A DNA stretch of 64,000 nucleotides. Source: Streptomyces sp. SCL15-4 (lineage in GTDB: Bacteria; Actinomycetota; Actinomycetes; Streptomycetales; Streptomycetaceae). This document shows, piece by piece, positions 21,207 to 30,134 of this stretch. The stretch's first letter is position 1. Each line of letters starts with the position of its first letter. The notes under the pieces are model-generated. The model made no database searches. It was not told the origin of the DNA and saw only the letters and a program-made list of their open reading frames with translations. The stretch lies in assembly GCF_033366695.1 (NCBI RefSeq), contig NZ_JAOBTQ010000001.1, forward strand, positions 6,138,001-6,202,000. Direction: 5' to 3'. The translations under genes and the position numbers were made by a program.

Positions 21207-22877
21207 TCACACCGGGTCGTAGGTCCGCTCGACCTTCTGCGTGCCGCTGCGGGTGCGGTAGGAGCGCGCCCAGGTGGAGCGGGCGCCCGGGTCGGTGCGG
21301 TCGGACAGGACGTAGTAGTCCATCTGCGCCCGCTCGGCGGTGATGTCCAGCACGCCGTAGCCGTGCCGGTCGGTGTCCACCCAGTGGACGTGCCGGTTGG
21401 CGGCCTTGATGACCGGGGCGGCGACCGCGGAGACGGTGCCCTCGGGCACCTTGACGATGTCGTCCAGGTTGTCGGAGGTCACCGAGGTCACCACGAACTC
21501 GGTGGCCGCCGACGGCGACAGCGGGTAGGTCCCCGCGTCCACCGGCACGTCGTTGGCCCACGCCATGTGGATGTCACCGGTCAGGAACACGGTGTTGGTG
21601 ACGGCGTTCGCGCGCAGGTGGGCCAGGAGTTCGCGGCGGTCGTCGGTGTAGCCGTCCCACTGGTCGGTGTTGAGGGCGATGCCCTCCTGCGGCAGGCCGA
21701 GCAGCTTGGCGAGCGGCTTGAGCAGGTCGGCGGAGAGCGAGCCGATGGCGAACGGCGAGATCATCACCGAGTTGCCGACCAGCCGCCACCTGGTGTCGGA
21801 GGTCTTCAGGCCGGCCTTGAGCCAGTCGAGCTGGGCGCGGCCGGTGAGCGTGCGGTCCGGGTCGTCCACCGAGCCGCTGGCCGTGGAGGCCTGCTGGGAG
21901 CGGAAGGAGCGCAGGTCCAGCAGGGACAGGTCGGCGAGCCTGCCGAAGCGCAGCCGCCGGTAGGTGGTGCCGGCGAGGGCCGGGCGGACCGGCATCCACT
22001 CGAAGTAGGCCTGCTTGGCGGCGGCCTGACGCGCCGCCCAGGTGCCCTCGGCGCCCTCGGTGTGGTTGACCGCGCCGCCGGGCCAGGCGTTGTCGGCGAA
22101 CTCGTGGTCGTCCCAGATCGCGATGACCGGTGCCTTCAGGTGCAGTGCCTGGAGGTCGGGGTCGGTCTTGTACTTCGCGTGCCGGATCCGGTAGTCGGCG
22201 AGGGTGAGGATCTCGTTCGCCGGAGCGTGCGGGCGGACGACCTTGCCCCGGGCGCCGTACTCGCCGGACCGGTACTCGTATATGTAGTCGCCCAGGTGCA
22301 GCCAGGCGTCCAGGTCGGCACGCGCGGCGAGATGGCGGTAGGCGGAGAAGTACCCGGCCTCCCAGTTGGCGCAGGAGACCACGCCGAAGCGCAGGGAGGC
22401 GACGTCCGCGTCCGCCGCCGGCGCGGTGCGGGTGCGCGCCACCGGTGAGTCCGTGCCGCCGGCGGAGAAGCGGAACCAGTAGTCCGTGGCCGGGGCGAGA
22501 CCGCGGACGTCGGCCTTGACGGTGTGGTCGGAGGCGGCCGTGGCGGTGACAGAGCCCTTGGCGACGACGTCCGTCAGCGCCTTGTCGCGGGCGACGACCC
22601 AGCCGACCTCGGTGTCCGGGCCGAGCCCGGAGCCGGGTATCGCCTCCGGGACCGGGGTCACCCGGGTCCACAGCAGCACTCCGTCGGGCAGCGGGTCGCC
22701 GGAGGCGACGCCGTGCAGGAAGGCGGGGGCGCCGGTGGCGGCGCGGGCCGGCAGGGCGGCGGCCAGCGGGCCGGCCAGCACGGCGGACGCCGCCGCGGCC
22801 TTGACGACCGTACGGCGGCGGGGCGCAAGCGAGCCGGGGTCCTGTGCGGCCCCGGCTGATCTGTATCGACTGGTCAC
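21207..22877 (-). CDS. phoD: PhoD-family alkaline phosphatase, Tat-exported
   Basis: PhoD enzymes are secreted phosphodiesterase/phosphomonoesterases that use Fe3+ and Ca2+ and release phosphate from extracellular esters. The 556-residue product starts with a Tat signal ([17 protein letters not shown], cut after the Ala-rich stretch near residue 47). It shows the metal blocks [27 protein letters not shown] and [13 protein letters not shown]. The GTG start at 22877 has no ribosome site; a perfect palindrome lies directly upstream. A hairpin separates it from the DsbA-like gene. Phosphate control is expected for the family, but no clear PHO box was recognised. Confidence 0.93.
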   Translation of the reverse strand: MTSRYRSAGAAQDPGSLAPRRRTVVKAAAASAVLAGPLAAALPARAATGAPAFLHGVASGDPLPDGVLLWTRVTPVPEAIPGSGLGPDTEVGWVVARDKALTDVVAKGSVTATAASDHTVKADVRGLAPATDYWFRFSAGGTDSPVARTRTAPAADADVASLRFGVVSCANWEAGYFSAYRHLAARADLDAWLHLGDYIYEYRSGEYGARGKVVRPHAPANEILTLADYRIRHAKYKTDPDLQALHLKAPVIAIWDDHEFADNAWPGGAVNHTEGAEGTWAARQAAAKQAYFEWMPVRPALAGTTYRRLRFGRLADLSLLDLRSFRSQQASTASGSVDDPDRTLTGRAQLDWLKAGLKTSDTRWRLVGNSVMISPFAIGSLSADLLKPLAKLLGLPQEGIALNTDQWDGYTDDRRELLAHLRANAVTNTVFLTGDIHMAWANDVPVDAGTYPLSPSAATEFVVTSVTSDNLDDIVKVPEGTVSAVAAPVIKAANRHVHWVDTDRHGYGVLDITAERAQMDYYVLSDRTDPGARSTWARSYRTRSGTQKVERTYDPV

Positions 22878-22878
22878 G

Positions 22879-22900
22879 ACCGATCAGGTTACTGATCGGT
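22879..22900. promoter_or_regulatory. Perfect palindrome at the phoD start
   Basis: ACCGATCAG (22879-22887) and CTGATCGGT (22892-22900) form a perfect 9 bp inverted repeat with a 4 bp spacer, 2 bp from the phoD start. A -10-like TAACCT (complement of 22886-22891) lies inside it, so a bound protein would block the promoter. The regulator is unknown. Confidence 0.6.
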
Positions 22901-22910
22901 ATGCGCCCAG

Positions 22911-22938
22911 GCGGGCGAACTCGCAAAAGTTCGCCCGC
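22911..22938 (-). terminator. Hairpin after the DsbA-like gene
   Basis: GCGGGCGAAC (22911-22920) and GTTCGCCCGC (22929-22938) form a perfect 10 bp stem with an 8-nt loop. It is placed to end transcription from the DsbA-like gene before phoD. Confidence 0.75.
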
Positions 22939-22955
22939 GGTTCGGCGTGTCGTCG

Positions 22956-23768
22956 TCAGCCCTTGAGGGCCGCCTCCAGCGCGGTGTCGAACTCCTCGAC
23001 GGTCATCGGCGCGTTCTTGCCGTCGGCGCCCGTCAGGGTCTTGCCGTCCATCTTCAGCGTCGGTGTGCCCTCGATGCCGTCCTTGTCGAAGACCTTGGAC
23101 TCCTCCAGCGCCCACCGGTCGAAGGTGCCGTCCTTGACGTCCTTCTGGAACTTCGCGTTGCCCTTCAGGGCGGGGACCGTGTCGGCGATCTCGATCAGGT
23201 AGGAGTCGTCCTTCAGCTTGTCGTCGGTCTCCTTCGGGTGCCACTTCTTGGAGTACAGCGCCGTCTTGTACTCCAGGAACGCCTCGGGGCTCACGTTCAG
23301 CGCCGCGCCCAGGGCGCTCAGCGCGTTCTTCGAGCCCTCGCCGCTCAGTCCCTTGTCGAGGAAGGTGGCACCGACGAACTGGATCCGGAACTTGCCGGCG
23401 TCGAGGTCCTTCCTGACGGTCGGGCCGACCGCCTGCTCGAAGGTGGCGCAGACCGGGCAGCGCGGGTCCTCGTACATCACCAGCGTCTTCTTGGCGGTGC
23501 TCTTGCCGAGCAGGACCGTCGTGCCGTCCTTGCCGGAGGTGTTCGCCGGCTTGACCAGCTTGGCGTCCTTCGCCGACTCCCAGTAGGCGGGCTTGTTGGC
23601 CTGGACGACGGCGTAGCCGATGCCGCCGGCCGCGGCCAGCACGGCGACGACCGAGCCGGCCACGATCAGCTGCCGCCTGACCTTGTCGCGCTTGGCCTGC
23701 CGCTCGCGCTCCTGGCGCAGCCGCTCCCGGGCCGCCGTCTTCGCCGCCTGGCTGTTCCGCTTGCTCAT
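22956..23768 (-). CDS. Membrane-anchored DsbA-like thiol-disulfide protein (CPVC)
   Basis: A 270-residue protein with a highly charged cytoplasmic N terminus (about residues 1-40, ARERLRQERERQAKRDK) and one membrane helix at about 41-63. The extracytoplasmic DsbA-like thioredoxin domain has the active site DPRCPVCATFEQ near residue 121 and the cis-proline block IEGTPTLKMDGK. It probably handles disulfides in exported proteins. ATG 23768 has a GGGAGA ribosome site. A paralogue with the same layout is at 53362-54135. The neighbouring membrane protein upstream is a candidate partner (inferred). Confidence 0.88.
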   Translation of the reverse strand: MSKRNSQAAKTAARERLRQERERQAKRDKVRRQLIVAGSVVAVLAAAGGIGYAVVQANKPAYWESAKDAKLVKPANTSGKDGTTVLLGKSTAKKTLVMYEDPRCPVCATFEQAVGPTVRKDLDAGKFRIQFVGATFLDKGLSGEGSKNALSALGAALNVSPEAFLEYKTALYSKKWHPKETDDKLKDDSYLIEIADTVPALKGNAKFQKDVKDGTFDRWALEESKVFDKDGIEGTPTLKMDGKTLTGADGKNAPMTVEEFDTALEAALKG

Positions 23769-23865
23769 AGTGGGGATCTCCCTGGGGGGACGCGCGCATG
23801 CCGTACGCGCGATGGGTGTGGGGACTGGGGTGCTCGGGTGCGGTCCGCCGCGCGGGAGCCGTGGC

Positions 23866-24549
23866 TCAGGCGAGGGCGGAGCGGGAGCACGGTGGTCCCC
23901 GCCGTCCCAGGGAGTGCACGAGGAGGAGATCGCGGGCGGCGGCGCGGCGCGGGGCCGGACGGGGCGGCCGGCGGGCGGGCAGCGGCCGTACGGCGACCGC
24001 GGCCACCGCCAGCAGCAGCGGCCGGAAGGTGGTGGCGGCGACCGCCCGCACCAGCTGGGCCAGCGCCCGCTCGCCCCGGCGCAGCCAGGCCGCGGCGAGC
24101 AGGCCCAGGCCGACGTGCGCGGCCAGCAGCAGCCAGGCGTCGCCCGGACCGGCGTGCGCGAACAGCTCTCCCGCGCGGTCGGAGCCACCGGCCATCCGGG
24201 CCAGCGGAGAGCCCACCGGGCCCTCGCACAGCACGTCCAGGCCGACCGCGCGCAGCGGGCCGGCGACCGGGCCGCCCGCGCGGCCGTAGCAGGCGTGCTG
24301 GCCGGTGGTGAACACCGTGTCGGCGGCCAGCTCCAGCGGGATCAGCAGGGCCGCGATCCGGCCGAAGCCGCGCTCGCGCCCCGCCAGCCCGTACGCCGCG
24401 GCGAACACTCCGGCGGCGACCGCGGCCACGGTCGCCGGCGGCAGCGGGGCACGGGACAGCAGCACGTGCGACGCGGTGCCGAGCGTCACGACGAAGGCCG
24501 TGAACAGCGCCGCGCGCACGGCTCTGAGCTGGGTCCCGGATATGTCCAT
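23866..24549 (-). CDS. Multi-pass membrane protein, unknown function
   Basis: Not recognised as a named family. The 227-residue product has about five hydrophobic segments, near residues 10-30, 37-52, 60-80, 130-148 and 165-182. Two cysteines (HACYG, VLCEG) lie in a presumed outer loop, and the basic C-terminal tail ends with a HSLGRRGPP motif. The ATG at 24549 has no ribosome site; the GTG 10 codons later is another choice. It lies 97 bp upstream of the DsbA-like gene on the same strand. The paired cysteines make a redox-partner role possible but unproved. Confidence 0.6.
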   Translation of the reverse strand: MDISGTQLRAVRAALFTAFVVTLGTASHVLLSRAPLPPATVAAVAAGVFAAAYGLAGRERGFGRIAALLIPLELAADTVFTTGQHACYGRAGGPVAGPLRAVGLDVLCEGPVGSPLARMAGGSDRAGELFAHAGPGDAWLLLAAHVGLGLLAAAWLRRGERALAQLVRAVAATTFRPLLLAVAAVAVRPLPARRPPRPAPRRAAARDLLLVHSLGRRGPPCSRSALA

Positions 24550-24617
24550 AGCGAAAGGAGAGTGTGTCACGTCCGTGAGTAAGGGACCCCTAAAGGATGC
24601 CTGTGAATCCGCGGCGG

Positions 24618-25943
24618 CTACAGCCCCGGAATCCGGCCGTTGCGGAACAGGTCCACGAAGATCTGGTGGTCGGCACGCGCGCGTGCGCCGTAGCCGTGCG
24701 CGAAGTCCGCCAGCAGGGGCGCGAAGCCCTCCTCGTCCGCCGCGATCGCGGCGTCGATGGCCCGCTCGGTGGAGAACGGCACCAGGGACTCGCCGGAGGT
24801 GTCGTCCGCCGCCGCGTGCATGGCGGCCGTGGCCCGGCCGAGGTCGGCGACGACGGCCGCGATCTCCTCCGGGTCGTCGATGTCGCCCCAGTCCAGGTCC
24901 ACCGCGTACGGCGAGACCTCGGCGACCAGCTGGCCCGCGCCGTCCAGCTCGGTCCAGCCCAGCCACGGGTCGGCGTGCGCCTGGAGGGCGCGCTGGGAGA
25001 TCACCGTGCGGTGGCCCTCGTGCCGGAAGTACTCCGCGACCACCGGATCCGTGATGTGCCGCGAGACGGCCGGCGTCTGCGCCTGCTTGATGTAGATCAC
25101 CACATCGTTCTCCAGGGCGTCGCTGTGGCCCTCCAGGAGGATGTTGTACGACGGCAGCCCCGCCGAGCCGATGCCGATGCCCCGGCGGCCCACCACGTCC
25201 TTGACCCGGTAGGAGTCCGGGCGGGCCAGGGAGGAGTCCGGCAGGGTCTCCAGATAGCCGTCGAAGGCCGCCAGGACCTTGTAGCGGGTGGCCGCGTCCA
25301 GCTCGATGGAGCCGCCGCCCGGGGCGAAGCGGCGCTCGAAGTCGCGGATCTCGGTCATCGACTCCAGCAGCCCGAACCGGGTCATGGCCCGGGCGTCACG
25401 CAGCGCGTCCAGCAGCGGACCCTGCGCGGTGTCCAGCGTGAACGGCGGCACCTCGTCCCGCTTGGCGCCCGTGGCCAGGGCGTGGATCCGCTCGCGGTAG
25501 GCGTGCGCGTAGACGGTCACCAGTTCGGTGATCTGCGCGTCGCTGAGCGCCTTCGCGTACCCGATCAGCGCGACGGACGCCGCGAAGCGCTTGAGGTCCC
25601 AGGTGAACGGGCCGACGTAGGCCTCGTCGAAGTCGTTGACGTTGAAGACCAGCCGGCCGTTCGAATCCATGTACGTGCCGAAGTTCTCCGCGTGCAGGTC
25701 GCCGTGGATCCACACGCGGGAGGTGCGCTCGTCCAGGTACGGACCGCCGCGCTTGTCGGCGTCGAGGTCGTGGTAGAAGAGGCACGCCGTGCCCCGGTAG
25801 AACGCGAAGGCGGAGGCGGCCATCTTCCGGAATTTCACCCGGAACGCGGCCGGGTCGGCGGCCAGGAGCCGGCCGAAGGCGGTGTCGAAGACGGCGAGGA
25901 TCTCCTCGCCGCGCTGCTCCTCGTCGAGCTGGGGGACCGACAT
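24618..25943 (-). CDS. DUF2252 protein, kinase-like fold
   Basis: The 441-residue product matches the DUF2252 family, whose sequences resemble aminoglycoside-phosphotransferase-type kinases. It has WIHGDLHAENFGTY near residue 93, which looks like the catalytic loop, and FNVNDFDEAYVGPFTWDLKRFA, which looks like the metal-binding Asp. ATG 25943 has GGAGG at 25953-25957, 9 bp away; an upstream in-frame start would add 17 residues without a ribosome site. It is divergent from dnaE. The substrate and role are unknown. Confidence 0.88.
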   Translation of the reverse strand: MSVPQLDEEQRGEEILAVFDTAFGRLLAADPAAFRVKFRKMAASAFAFYRGTACLFYHDLDADKRGGPYLDERTSRVWIHGDLHAENFGTYMDSNGRLVFNVNDFDEAYVGPFTWDLKRFAASVALIGYAKALSDAQITELVTVYAHAYRERIHALATGAKRDEVPPFTLDTAQGPLLDALRDARAMTRFGLLESMTEIRDFERRFAPGGGSIELDAATRYKVLAAFDGYLETLPDSSLARPDSYRVKDVVGRRGIGIGSAGLPSYNILLEGHSDALENDVVIYIKQAQTPAVSRHITDPVVAEYFRHEGHRTVISQRALQAHADPWLGWTELDGAGQLVAEVSPYAVDLDWGDIDDPEEIAAVVADLGRATAAMHAAADDTSGESLVPFSTERAIDAAIAADEEGFAPLLADFAHGYGARARADHQIFVDLFRNGRIPGL

Positions 25944-26109
25944 CGCGGGGTGCCTCCTGGTGCATGTGTACGACAGCGTTTCTGCCGTCTCCAACGCACG
26001 ACGGTACGCGCAGGTGCCCGGCGGCTGTCAGAGCGGAGGCATAGACTTCGACGCTGACCCCAGAACTGTCCGCCAGACCGTCGCCCAGTGTTTCCCCGGA
26101 GGCTCAACC

Positions 26110-29100
26110 GTGTCGAAGCCGCCCTTCACGCACCTGCACGTCCACACCCAGTACTCGCTGCTGGACGGTGCCGCGCGGCTGAAGGACATGTTCAACGCCT
26201 GCAATGAGATGGGCATGACGCACATCGCCATGTCCGACCACGGCAACCTGCACGGTGCGTACGACTTCTTCCACTCCGCGAAGAAGGCCGGAATCACCCC
26301 GATCATCGGGATCGAGGCCTATGTCGCCCCCGAGTCCCGGCGCAACAAGCGCAAGATCCTCTGGGGTCAGCCGCACCAGAAGCGGGACGACATCTCCGGT
26401 TCCGGCGGTTACACCCACAAGACGATGTGGGCGGTGAACAAGACCGGCCTGCACAACCTCTTCCGGCTCTCCTCCGACGCCTACGCCGAGGGCTGGCTGC
26501 AGAAGTGGCCCCGGATGGACAAGGAGACCATCGCCAAGTGGTCCGAGGGCATCGTCGCCTCCACCGGCTGTCCTTCCGGCGAGGTGCAGACCCGGCTGCG
26601 CCTCGGCCACTTCGACGAGGCCCTGAAGGCCGCCGCCGAGTACCAGGACATCTTCGGCAAGGACAAGTACTTCCTGGAGCTGATGGACCACGGCATCGAG
26701 ATCGAGCGCCGGGTCCGCGACGGCCTGCTGGAGATCGGCAAGAAGCTCGGCATCCCTCCGCTGGTCACCAACGACTCGCACTACACCTACGCGCACGAGG
26801 CGGGCGCCCACGACGCCCTGCTGTGCATCCAGACCGGCAAGAACCTCTCCGACCCCGACCGCTTCAAGTTCGACGGCACCGGCTACTACCTGAAGTCCAC
26901 GGACGAGATGTACGCCATCGACTCCTCGGACGCCTGGCAGGAGGGCTGCGCCAACACGCTCCTCGTCGCCGAGATGGTGGACACCGACGGCATGTTCGAG
27001 AAGCGCGACCTCATGCCCAAGTTCGACATCCCCGAGGGCTACACCGAGGTCACCTGGTTCAAGGAGGAGGTCCGCCGCGGCATGGAGCGCCGCTTCCCGG
27101 GCGGCATCCCCGAGGACCGCCAGAAGCAGGCCGAGTACGAGATGGACACCATCATCTCGATGGGCTTCCCCGGTTACTTCCTCGTGGTCGCCGACTTCAT
27201 CATGTGGGCCAAGAAGCAGGGCATCGCGGTCGGCCCCGGCCGGGGCTCCGCCGCGGGCTCGATCGTGGCCTACGCGCTCGGCATCACCGACCTCGACCCG
27301 ATCCCGCACGGCCTGATCTTCGAGCGGTTCCTCAACCCCGAGCGCATCTCGATGCCCGATGTCGACATCGACTTCGACGAGCGCCGCCGCGTCGAGGTGA
27401 TCCGGTACGTGACCGAGAAGTACGGCGCCGACAAGGTCGCCATGATCGGTACCTACGGCACCATCAAGGCCAAGAACGCGATCAAGGACTCCGCGCGCGT
27501 GCTGGGCTACCCGTACGCGATGGGCGACCGCATCACCAAGGCCATGCCCGCCGACGTCCTCGGCAAGGGCATCCCGCTGTCCGGCATCACCGACCCCGCC
27601 CACCCGCGCTACAGCGAGGCCGGCGAGGTCCGCGCGATGTACGAGAACGAGCCGGACGTGAAGAAGGTCATCGACACCGCGCGCGGTGTGGAGGGCCTGG
27701 TCCGGCAGATGGGCGTGCACGCCGCCGGCGTGATCATGTCCAGCGAGACCATCACCGAGCACGTCCCGGTGTGGGTGAGGCACACCGACGGCGTGACCAT
27801 CACCCAGTGGGACTACCCGAGCTGTGAGTCGCTCGGCCTGCTGAAGATGGACTTCCTGGGCCTGCGCAACCTCACGATCATGGACGACGCGGTCAAGATG
27901 GTGAAGGCCAACAAGGGCCTCGACATCGACCTGCTGTCCCTGCCGCTGGACGACCCCACGACCTTCGAACTGCTCCAGCGCGGCGACACCCTCGGCGTCT
28001 TCCAGTTCGACGGGGGCCCCATGCGCTCCCTGCTCCGGCTGATGAAGCCGGACAACTTCGAGGACATCTCCGCCGTCTCGGCCCTGTACCGGCCGGGTCC
28101 GATGGGCATGAACTCGCACACGAACTACGCGCTGCGCAAGAACGGGCAGCAGGAGATCACGCCGATCCACCCGGAGCTGGAGGCGCCGCTCAAGGAGGTC
28201 CTGGACGTCACCTACGGCCTGATCGTCTACCAGGAGCAGGTGCAGAAGGCCGCCCAGATCATCGCCGGCTACTCGCTCGGCGAGGCCGACATCCTCCGCC
28301 GCGTGATGGGCAAGAAGAAGCCGGAGGAGCTGGAGAAGAACTTCGTCATCTTCCAGGCCGGCGCCCGCAAGAACGGCTACAGCGACGAGGCCATCCAGGC
28401 ACTGTGGGACGTGCTGGTCCCGTTCGCCGGCTACGCGTTCAACAAGGCCCACTCGGCCGCGTACGGCCTGGTGTCGTACTGGACGGCGTACCTGAAGGCG
28501 AACCACCCCGCCGAGTACATGGCCGCCCTGCTCACCTCCGTCAAGGACGACAAGGACAAGTCGGCGGTCTATCTCAACGAGTGCCGCCGCATGGGCATCC
28601 GGGTGCTCCCGCCGAACGTCAACGAGTCGGAGGCGAACTTCGCCGCCCAGGGCGACGAGGTGATCCTCTTCGGCCTGTCCGCCGTCCGCAACGTCGGCAC
28701 CAACGTCGTCGAGTCGATCATCAAGTGCCGCAAGGCGAAGGGGAAGTACACCTCCTTCCCCGACTACCTCGACAAGGTCGAGGCGGTGGTCTGCAACAAG
28801 CGCACCACCGAATCGCTGATCAAGGCCGGCGCCTTCGACTCCATGGGCCACACCCGCAAGGGGCTCATGGCGCAGTACGAGCCGATGATCGACAACGTGG
28901 TCGCGGTCAAGCGCAAGGAGGCCGAGGGCCAGTTCGACCTCTTCGGCGGCATGGGCGAGGAGACCAGCAGCGAGCCCGGCTTCGGGCTGGACGTGGAGTT
29001 CTCCGCCGACGAGTGGGACAAGACCTATCTGCTCGCCCAGGAGCGGGAGATGCTCGGTCTGTACGTCTCCGACCACCCTCTCTTCGGCCTGGAGCACGTC

Positions 29101-29649
29101 CTCGCCGACAAGGCCGACGCGGGCATCTCCCAGCTCACCGGCGGCGAGCACGCCGACGGCGCGGTGGTCACCATCGGCGGCATCATCTCCGGCCTCCAGC
29201 GCAAGATGACCAAGCAGGGCAACGCCTGGGCCATCGCCACCGTGGAGGACCTCGCCGGCTCCATCGAGTGCATGTTCTTCCCGGCCACCTACCAGCTCGT
29301 GTCGACCCAACTCGTCGAGGACGCCGTGGTGTTCGTCAAGGGCCGGCTCGACAAGCGGGAGGACGTGCCCCGGCTCGTCGCCATGGAGCTGATGGTCCCG
29401 GACCTGTCCAACGTGGGGGCCAACGCGCCCGTGGTGCTGACCATCCCGGCGGTCAAGGTGACCCCGCCGATGGTCAGCCGCCTCGGCGAGATCCTCAGCC
29501 ACCACAAGGGCGACAGCGAGGTCCGGATCATGCTCCAGGGCCCGCGCAAGACCACCGTGCTGCGCCTGGACCGGCACCGGGTCAAGCCGGACCCGGCCCT
29601 CTACGGCGACCTGAAGGTGCTCCTCGGCCCGTCCTGCCTGGCCGGCTGA
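26110..29649 (+). CDS. dnaE: DNA polymerase III alpha subunit (DnaE1)
   Basis: The replicative polymerase subunit. The 1179-residue product starts at GTG 26110, 7 bp after GGAGG (26098-26102). The PHP domain opens with HLHVHTQYSLLDGA. The polymerase palm has GPGRGSAAGS and the catalytic PDVDIDFDERRR near residue 417. Helix-hairpin-helix and beta-binding regions follow, and an OB-fold lies near the C terminus. The length and intact PHP motifs fit DnaE1 rather than the repair polymerase DnaE2. It is monocistronic here, ending at a terminator. Confidence 0.98.
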   Translation: MSKPPFTHLHVHTQYSLLDGAARLKDMFNACNEMGMTHIAMSDHGNLHGAYDFFHSAKKAGITPIIGIEAYVAPESRRNKRKILWGQPHQKRDDISGSGGYTHKTMWAVNKTGLHNLFRLSSDAYAEGWLQKWPRMDKETIAKWSEGIVASTGCPSGEVQTRLRLGHFDEALKAAAEYQDIFGKDKYFLELMDHGIEIERRVRDGLLEIGKKLGIPPLVTNDSHYTYAHEAGAHDALLCIQTGKNLSDPDRFKFDGTGYYLKSTDEMYAIDSSDAWQEGCANTLLVAEMVDTDGMFEKRDLMPKFDIPEGYTEVTWFKEEVRRGMERRFPGGIPEDRQKQAEYEMDTIISMGFPGYFLVVADFIMWAKKQGIAVGPGRGSAAGSIVAYALGITDLDPIPHGLIFERFLNPERISMPDVDIDFDERRRVEVIRYVTEKYGADKVAMIGTYGTIKAKNAIKDSARVLGYPYAMGDRITKAMPADVLGKGIPLSGITDPAHPRYSEAGEVRAMYENEPDVKKVIDTARGVEGLVRQMGVHAAGVIMSSETITEHVPVWVRHTDGVTITQWDYPSCESLGLLKMDFLGLRNLTIMDDAVKMVKANKGLDIDLLSLPLDDPTTFELLQRGDTLGVFQFDGGPMRSLLRLMKPDNFEDISAVSALYRPGPMGMNSHTNYALRKNGQQEITPIHPELEAPLKEVLDVTYGLIVYQEQVQKAAQIIAGYSLGEADILRRVMGKKKPEELEKNFVIFQAGARKNGYSDEAIQALWDVLVPFAGYAFNKAHSAAYGLVSYWTAYLKANHPAEYMAALLTSVKDDKDKSAVYLNECRRMGIRVLPPNVNESEANFAAQGDEVILFGLSAVRNVGTNVVESIIKCRKAKGKYTSFPDYLDKVEAVVCNKRTTESLIKAGAFDSMGHTRKGLMAQYEPMIDNVVAVKRKEAEGQFDLFGGMGEETSSEPGFGLDVEFSADEWDKTYLLAQEREMLGLYVSDHPLFGLEHVLADKADAGISQLTGGEHADGAVVTIGGIISGLQRKMTKQGNAWAIATVEDLAGSIECMFFPATYQLVSTQLVEDAVVFVKGRLDKREDVPRLVAMELMVPDLSNVGANAPVVLTIPAVKVTPPMVSRLGEILSHHKGDSEVRIMLQGPRKTTVLRLDRHRVKPDPALYGDLKVLLGPSCLAG

Positions 29650-29689
29650 GGCCCGCGCCGGAAGAGCGGCGGTGGACGCGGCAGGAAAA

Positions 29690-29716
29690 GGGGCGCACCC
29701 GTCACGGGTGCGCCCC
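29690..29716. terminator. Bidirectional terminator after dnaE
   Basis: A perfect 12 bp stem (29690-29701 with 29705-29716) with a 3-nt loop. AAAA on the left side gives a U-tract for minus-strand transcription from the small gene at 29744-29911, and the stem also ends dnaE. Confidence 0.9.
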
Positions 29717-29743
29717 TCATATCCACCGGGCTCCGATCGCCCT

Positions 29744-29911
29744 TCAGTTGTGGCCGAAGCTCTTCTGCTTCTTGCGCGCGCCCTCCGCCGGGCCGCCCTG
29801 GATGTGGGACACCGCGGAGTCGTGCTCCTCCGCCGCGGGCCGCTGCGGGTGCTCGCTCTGCTGTGCGCGGTTCTTCGGGCCGGCCGGCTTGCGGTTCTTG
29901 TTCTTGGCCAT
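29744..29911 (-). CDS. Small basic protein, 55 aa
   Basis: A 55-residue hydrophilic protein starting MAKNKNRKPAGPKNRAQQSE and ending KKQKSFGHN. ATG 29911 has GGAGG at 29919-29923, 7 bp away, and the gene is followed by an intrinsic terminator, so it is very likely real. It lacks a signal peptide or membrane helix. The Lys/Arg/Asn/Gln-rich composition suggests nucleic-acid binding or a disordered small protein, but no function is known to me. An in-frame extension upstream lacks a ribosome site. Confidence 0.75.
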   Translation of the reverse strand: MAKNKNRKPAGPKNRAQQSEHPQRPAAEEHDSAVSHIQGGPAEGARKKQKSFGHN

Positions 29912-30134
29912 GGTGATGCCTCCTGTGGGGGATCTAGGGGCCAGGGCCGGGACCAGATTCACATACGCTGACATCAGGCGCATGTCGGATAATTACCGTC
30001 TGTGACAGGGCGGGTGGGCGGACGAGAACCGGAAACGCCACGCCGAAGATCGAGTTCGGGCCGTTAAGCTCCGCGCGGTCGGGCAGACTCGAAGCAAGTC
30101 CGAAGCAAAGCCTCCCGGGAAGAGGGTGAGTCGC

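Noticed and set aside
24550..24617. A possible gene start on the plus strand, suggested by an AAAGGAGAG ribosome-site-like sequence
   Set aside because: No convincing frame follows; the downstream frame is antisense to the DUF2252 gene.
26104..29577. A 1157-codon minus-strand frame opposite dnaE
   Set aside because: Same cause: it mirrors the codon positions of dnaE and encodes low-complexity sequence.
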